NCBI GenBank assembly: GCA_020796225.1
Contig: CM036767.1
Location: 19,529,927-19,593,926, forward strand
DNA length: 64,000 bases
Source of the DNA: Arion vulgaris
Lineage: Eukaryota; Mollusca; Gastropoda; Stylommatophora; Arionidae
Direction: 5' to 3'
Every line of letters begins with the position of its first letter. Position 1 is the stretch's first letter. The notes below the pieces were generated by a model. It did not search any database. It was not told the DNA's origin and worked only from the letters and a program-made list of their open reading frames with translations. Below, piece after piece: positions 60,480 through 64,000 of the stretch. Both the position numbers and the translations under genes were made by a program.

Positions 60480-60800
60480 TTTGTGTGCGCTTCATAAACA
60501 GTGATTTTCACCACCTCTGTTATCTCAGTGCTTCACCTTTTGCGTGGAGAGCCTTTTGCTGTTTATGTGTCTTTTACTCAGTATAAATCAGTAGATATCA
60601 ATCTATATCGTCCTCGTGCACAGTTTTACACACAAGAGATTCCCTACAAGAGATTTCTAATGTTGCTGTTCTATCACATTTGCACCAATTGTTTTCCATT
60701 TAAGGCAGCAATCTTTCAACTATCTTTTCATTGTTCTCCCTCTACGTTTCCTTTGGATGTCCAGGTTTTCTTTACCCATCCACTGTTCACCATAGAGCTG
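60480..60800 (-). mobile_element. LINE-derived fragments
   Basis: 60485-60570 matches the LT3 end at 39455-39500 (CACCTTTTGCG); the rest resembles a decayed LINE tail. Confidence 0.45.
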
Positions 60801-60828
60801 TCCTAGTCAATATTTGTACTGGTATACG

Positions 60829-61075
60829 ACCGCTGTAGCTTAAGCGGTAGTGAGCTCGATCACAGACCCAAGCGTACCTGGTTCAAACCCCACTGTGGGC
60901 AAGTTTGGAAGCAAATTCGTTTCCGTGGGATTTTTACAAAAAGGTAAAAATAGACATCACCGTTCATAAAGCAATGACAAACTACTGAGCGTATAAGTGG
61001 TGCCTAGAAAAATCAACTGCTCGTTTACTGTGGTTGATGGCTACATCCTTTGGGATATGCCAGGATTTTCATTCG
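60829..61075 (+). mobile_element. SINE-B, full length
   Basis: The clearest copy: tRNA-like head GCTGTAGCTTAAGCGGTAGT with GGTTCAAACCCC, a core with AAAGCAATGACAAACTACTG, and the tail. Confidence 0.82.
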
Positions 61076-61479
61076 ACATACTTGCCCAAGTCATACCCAT
61101 CTGCTTCGATATAAAGTACATACATTTCAATATCTGATAACAAATGTAGATTTGGGTGATATACATAAGTTTCGCCGTGAAAATGTAGACTTTCTTTTGT
61201 CTTTGATCTCCCTCCTTTATGAAACCAGTTGTCTGATTGACCTCACTTCCTTCCCAAGATGCAACAAATTATCTCTTACTTCAGTTTCCGTAACACAATA
61301 ATTTCCACAGGAATGTGTTGTCATCCACTTGATAAACCCTCAACCTGGAGGACCAGTGATTTCTCATGTTGTCTGCACGTTATCCTAATCTATCTGACAA
61401 GGTCGCCCATAATAAGAGTAACGTTCATGTCAGGATAGCTTTCTGGAGGAAAAGAGACGTGTATGGATGAAGATATTTT

Positions 61480-61830
61480 CTGTAGCTGAAGAGTCCTTCG
61501 TATATCATGGACAGAGAAGAGAACAAATAGATCTATCCAGAAAGAACTCAAAATCAAAGAAAACTGGCTGATGCTACAAATAAGAAAGAGAAAATTGAGA
61601 TACTTTGGAAATATAAAAAACATGAAGGGCTGAGAAGACCATCATGGAAGGAGGCATACCGACAAATAGAAGAAGAGGAAGACCACGGAAAAGATGGATT
61701 CAGGATGTAACTGATGGTTTGAACATGACGGCTGCAGAGGCAGGACATCTGGCCTATGAGAGAGAGAGAAATTCCGGAGGACTGTTGGGGTGGCAAGTTC
61801 TGCTCAGGACAAGCTATTTGATGATAATGA
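61480..61830 (+). mobile_element. LT1 LINE tail
   Basis: Reads RRGRPRKRWIQDVTDGLNMT and AAEAGHLAYERER; ends in GATGATAATG. Inserted at a different point from the left-copy LT1 at 10730. Confidence 0.82.
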
Positions 61831-62410
61831 ATGGTAATACTACCGTCTTACTTCATGGACAGAATATTTTAGCTTTAACAGGCGCCAATGTCCAGACATG
61901 TAAAAGAGACACGCAAGCATGACACAGTTAATAACTATGCTCAGATGTTTTACACATATGAGGCTGTCACTGTGAATCACTGGATTCATAGAGGAAACTG
62001 GATCACCAATAGCGAAGTTGCAAACCCTCTGCGCTAGTAGCCTCTACCGAAGAAATTCCGGGGTTTGAGCCAAGTTTGAACAAAAAATTATCGGTTTGTA
62101 CACGGTACACTGTTGGTCTACAAGATATCCGGATCCTTTACTTGGAAATATAAATTACAAGTACCGTTGAAGCCGAAGTAAAGCTTGCCTGAATGGCGAG
62201 GGGTACTAGTGATAAGGAAAGCAGCCTTTTTAAGCGAAAATTAGAAGTGGTTTATTAGGTAACATGACTAATTCTGAATTCATGGGGAGAGTGTAAAAGC
62301 AAATAGAGAAAACTCCGGACACTGGATGTCTGAGCATAAAAACTGATAGCAGACAGGAAAAAACCAAGAAAACACACATTTCCTTCACCATCATAGATCT
62401 AGAAGTCCAT

Positions 62411-62480
62411 GCCGAATTATGTCACGTATTACGTCAAATTATGTCACGTATTACGTCAAATTATGTCACGTATTACGTAT
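62411..62480. repeat. 22-bp x 3 repeat
   Basis: ATTATGTCACGTATTACGTCA units, close to the foldback element. Confidence 0.88.
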
Positions 62481-62492
62481 ATATATATGGAA

Positions 62493-62616
62493 CTGCAGTA
62501 AAACTATTTGATTGGCAAAACACGTAATTACAAAGTAATTGGTCGAAACGTTGCTGTATTTTGTCATTGTTTTTGTAATTTGTAAACTACAGTACTTTGT
62601 AATTACGTGTTTGCCA
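62493..62616. mobile_element. Short foldback (MITE-like) element
   Basis: Inverted arms TGGCAAAACACGTAATTAC and GTAATTACGTGTTTGCCA at 62513-62537 and 62593-62616; related to 485-622. Absent from the left copy. Confidence 0.72.
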
Positions 62617-62935
62617 CGTATTACGTCAAATTCAAGTATAACACAAAAACAAGTAACATAAAAACATTAAATCAATAAATCTTCTCATTTGAATACATCA
62701 TCTTTGATTCAGTTTGACCCTGAAATCTGAAATCTAGAGCTACAAGACAAATTATAATAACGTTTTGTGTAAGTTTTTATTTAGTTCTAGATTTTGATTT
62801 GTAGTGTAAGATTCCGTTTCTATTGACTAAAAATAAACAAGTTCAACACGATGTGTTTAATCTAATCAAAATATTTGATTAAGTCACGAAGTTTGATGAC
62901 TATTGTCCAAGAAATGTTACCATAGTCCAGTTGAT

Positions 62936-62963
62936 TATAAATAGGAGTCAGAGACATTTGTCA
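62936..62963 (+). promoter_or_regulatory. TATA promoter of a second, tandem astacin gene copy
   Basis: TATAAATA at 62936-62943 with the same spacing to a TCA initiator as at 13819. It lies in the duplicated upstream block. The transcribed region it would drive continues beyond the window. Confidence 0.55.
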
Positions 62964-62989
62964 AACATTTAGTGACTTTTCTTGTACAG
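62963..62989 (+). other. Non-coding first exon of the downstream astacin gene copy
   Basis: Counterpart of 13846-13872, ending at the same donor CAG/GTAAAA. The matching acceptor repeats begin at 63886, and the final unit with the start codon is expected just past the window edge. Confidence 0.45.
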
Positions 62990-63039
62990 GTAAAATATCG
63001 TCTTAGTCTCGTCATGTCTTTCTTTGTTAAATAATCATA

Positions 63040-63368
63040 AATGAACGAGCTGATAGATTGGCTGGCTTGGCTACAATATCAGAGGGAGCTGCCATGGATC
63101 GAAATGACATTCTTCACGCATTGAGAGAGTCTTTCCGAACAGAGGAGTTTCAGGGCTGTGAATCCCACTCGCTGATCAGATTGAAAGAGATGGATGTCAA
63201 TATTTTTGCAGCCCGAAAAGAACGACATACTAAATATGCAAAGAGATTGATTAATCAACATCGAACTCGCGTGTTGGGTCGCTGGACGCTGCTGGATTTG
63301 CTGAGACGGAGATATGGACATGTTCGGAGTGCTATGATGATAGTCCTCATATAACTGATAACTGATGA
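63040..63368 (+). mobile_element. LT9 LINE 3' end in the first intron of the downstream gene copy
   Basis: Reads NERADRLAGLATISEGAAMD and onward to the LT9 end; absent between 13905 and 13925 in the left copy. Confidence 0.82.
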
Positions 63369-63592
63369 TCATAAACCAACAAAACTGAATGATGGCTATT
63401 TTGTCTTTTGTTTCTGTGCACAAGCTCACACGACAGAGAGGTAGAGAGAATCCTGGATAGTTTTTCATGGCTTTGACAAATGTCAACATACCATTGATTA
63501 CTTTATTGATAGAGCTATTATTATTACATCGTCCTGGCTTTCTTTTCACATCCGCTGTCTATCGAAGATTTGTCCTAGGCAATACCAAAACG

Positions 63593-63845
63593 GTGGCGTC
63601 TGTGGCCTAGGGGATATTGACTGGGTCTATTAACCCCGACGTTCAGAGTTCGAATCCCGCTGCAGACAATTTGGTTGCAAATTGTTTTTCACGTGGAATT
63701 TTACAAAGGACGATGGCACCACCCGTTCAGAAAGCAATGGCAAACTACTGAACGTAATAACGCCTAGAAAAATCACAAACAGCGTTAAAAAGTTGGGGTT
63801 GATTCGCAAAGTCCTATAAAGGATATGCAATTAACTTTAACTTTT
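63593..63845 (+). mobile_element. SINE-B variant with a different head
   Basis: Head GTGGCCTAGGGGATATTGAC with GAGTTCGAATCCC, then the SINE-B core (AAAGCAATGGCAAACTACTG) and tail GCAAAGTCCTATAAAGGATA TGC. Not in the left copy. Confidence 0.8.
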
Positions 63846-63885
63846 AATGCCAAAAGAATTTATCATTGAATAATTTTATTTTTAA

Positions 63886-64000
63886 ATTCTAGACAAACAA
63901 TAGGCAGCGAGAAGAACTTGAATTTTTTTTTTTTTTTTATTCTAGACAAATTGCAGGCAGAAGTGAGAACTTGAATCTTTGAACTGTTTTCTATTGTATA
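63886..64000 (+). repeat. 5'UTR-acceptor repeat units of the downstream astacin copy
   Basis: Matches 14188-14320 (TTCTAGACAAACAATAGGCAG, GAACTTGAATCTTTGAAC) with a long T run. The window ends before any start codon. Confidence 0.75.

Larger units (their letters stand above)
54005..64000 (+). repeat. Right copy of the segmental duplication (runs off the window)
   Basis: Same order and orientation as 6330-14332, longer because of extra insertions and a minisatellite expansion. It includes the promoter and 5'UTR repeats of the astacin gene, so the duplicated unit most likely contains the whole gene. Confidence 0.88.

Noticed and set aside
63058..63354. 98-codon frame near the second promoter as a coding exon
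   Set aside because: Begins within NERADRLAG, the end of a LINE RNase H domain; missing from the other copy's intron.

Overview
The window is animal nuclear DNA. It has small exons with GT/AG introns, very long introns, and a dense load of 5'-truncated LINEs, tRNA-headed SINEs, cut-and-paste transposon relics and minisatellites. The mix of endonuclease/RT-type LINE tails and SINEs suggests a lophotrochozoan, probably a mollusc and perhaps a heterobranch gastropod. That placement is an impression from element type, not a proven identification.

One host gene can be rebuilt on the + strand, from a TATA promoter near 13819 to a stop codon at 45270. It encodes a secreted astacin (M12A) zinc metalloprotease with a C-terminal MAM domain, as in meprin-like proteins. 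The exons supply, in order: 5'UTR (13846-13872); signal peptide (14676-14793); a tentative propeptide piece (near 16382-16445); the FxGD propeptide switch (19185-19225); the mature N-terminus (22563-22635); the first Cys region (25929-26065); the zinc-binding helix (30576-30754); the Met-turn to domain end (34490-34720); a 33-nt linker (36001-36033); and three MAM exons (38660-38791, 40589-40836, 45193-45270). From the FxGD exon onward the splice phases agree at every junction. Exon 25929-26065 carries a one-base frameshift in a C run, and the tentative propeptide exon carries an in-frame TGA.

The region upstream of this gene (about 6330-14332) is repeated at about 54005-64000, in the same order and orientation, offset by about 47.7-49.1 kb. 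The repeat includes the promoter, the 5'UTR exon and the 5'UTR repeat units. The right edge is therefore very probably the start of a second, tandem astacin gene whose coding part lies outside the window. Because the copies are paralogous, one often shows the empty site of an insertion in the other. This gives exact ends for SINE, LINE, hAT-like and TTAA-type elements and shows a 25-bp minisatellite growing from a single-copy sequence.

Layout: 1-6330, repeats only (LINE tails, SINEs, a minisatellite). 6330-14332, left copy of the duplicated upstream region with its own insertions. 13819-45270, the astacin-MAM gene with introns full of repeats. 45270-54005, repeats including a complete-ended but decayed Tc1/mariner-type transposon (50051-52228). 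54005-64000, right copy of the duplicated region.

Repeat names used here are local labels. SINE-A to SINE-H are short families; B, C, D, E, G and H have tRNA-like heads. LT1 to LT10 are families of LINE 3' ends: LT1 GHIKRH-type tails; LT2 the tail type at 7045 and 28215; LT3 YLGSIFSANGRI-type; LT4 the type with an intact 3' end at 42270; LT5 WRYVGHTLR-type; LT6 the type at 60060-60340; LT7 the type at 22685; LT8 tails with a C2H2 finger; LT9 and LT10 RNase H-bearing types. Apart from the astacin gene I see no other convincing host protein gene.
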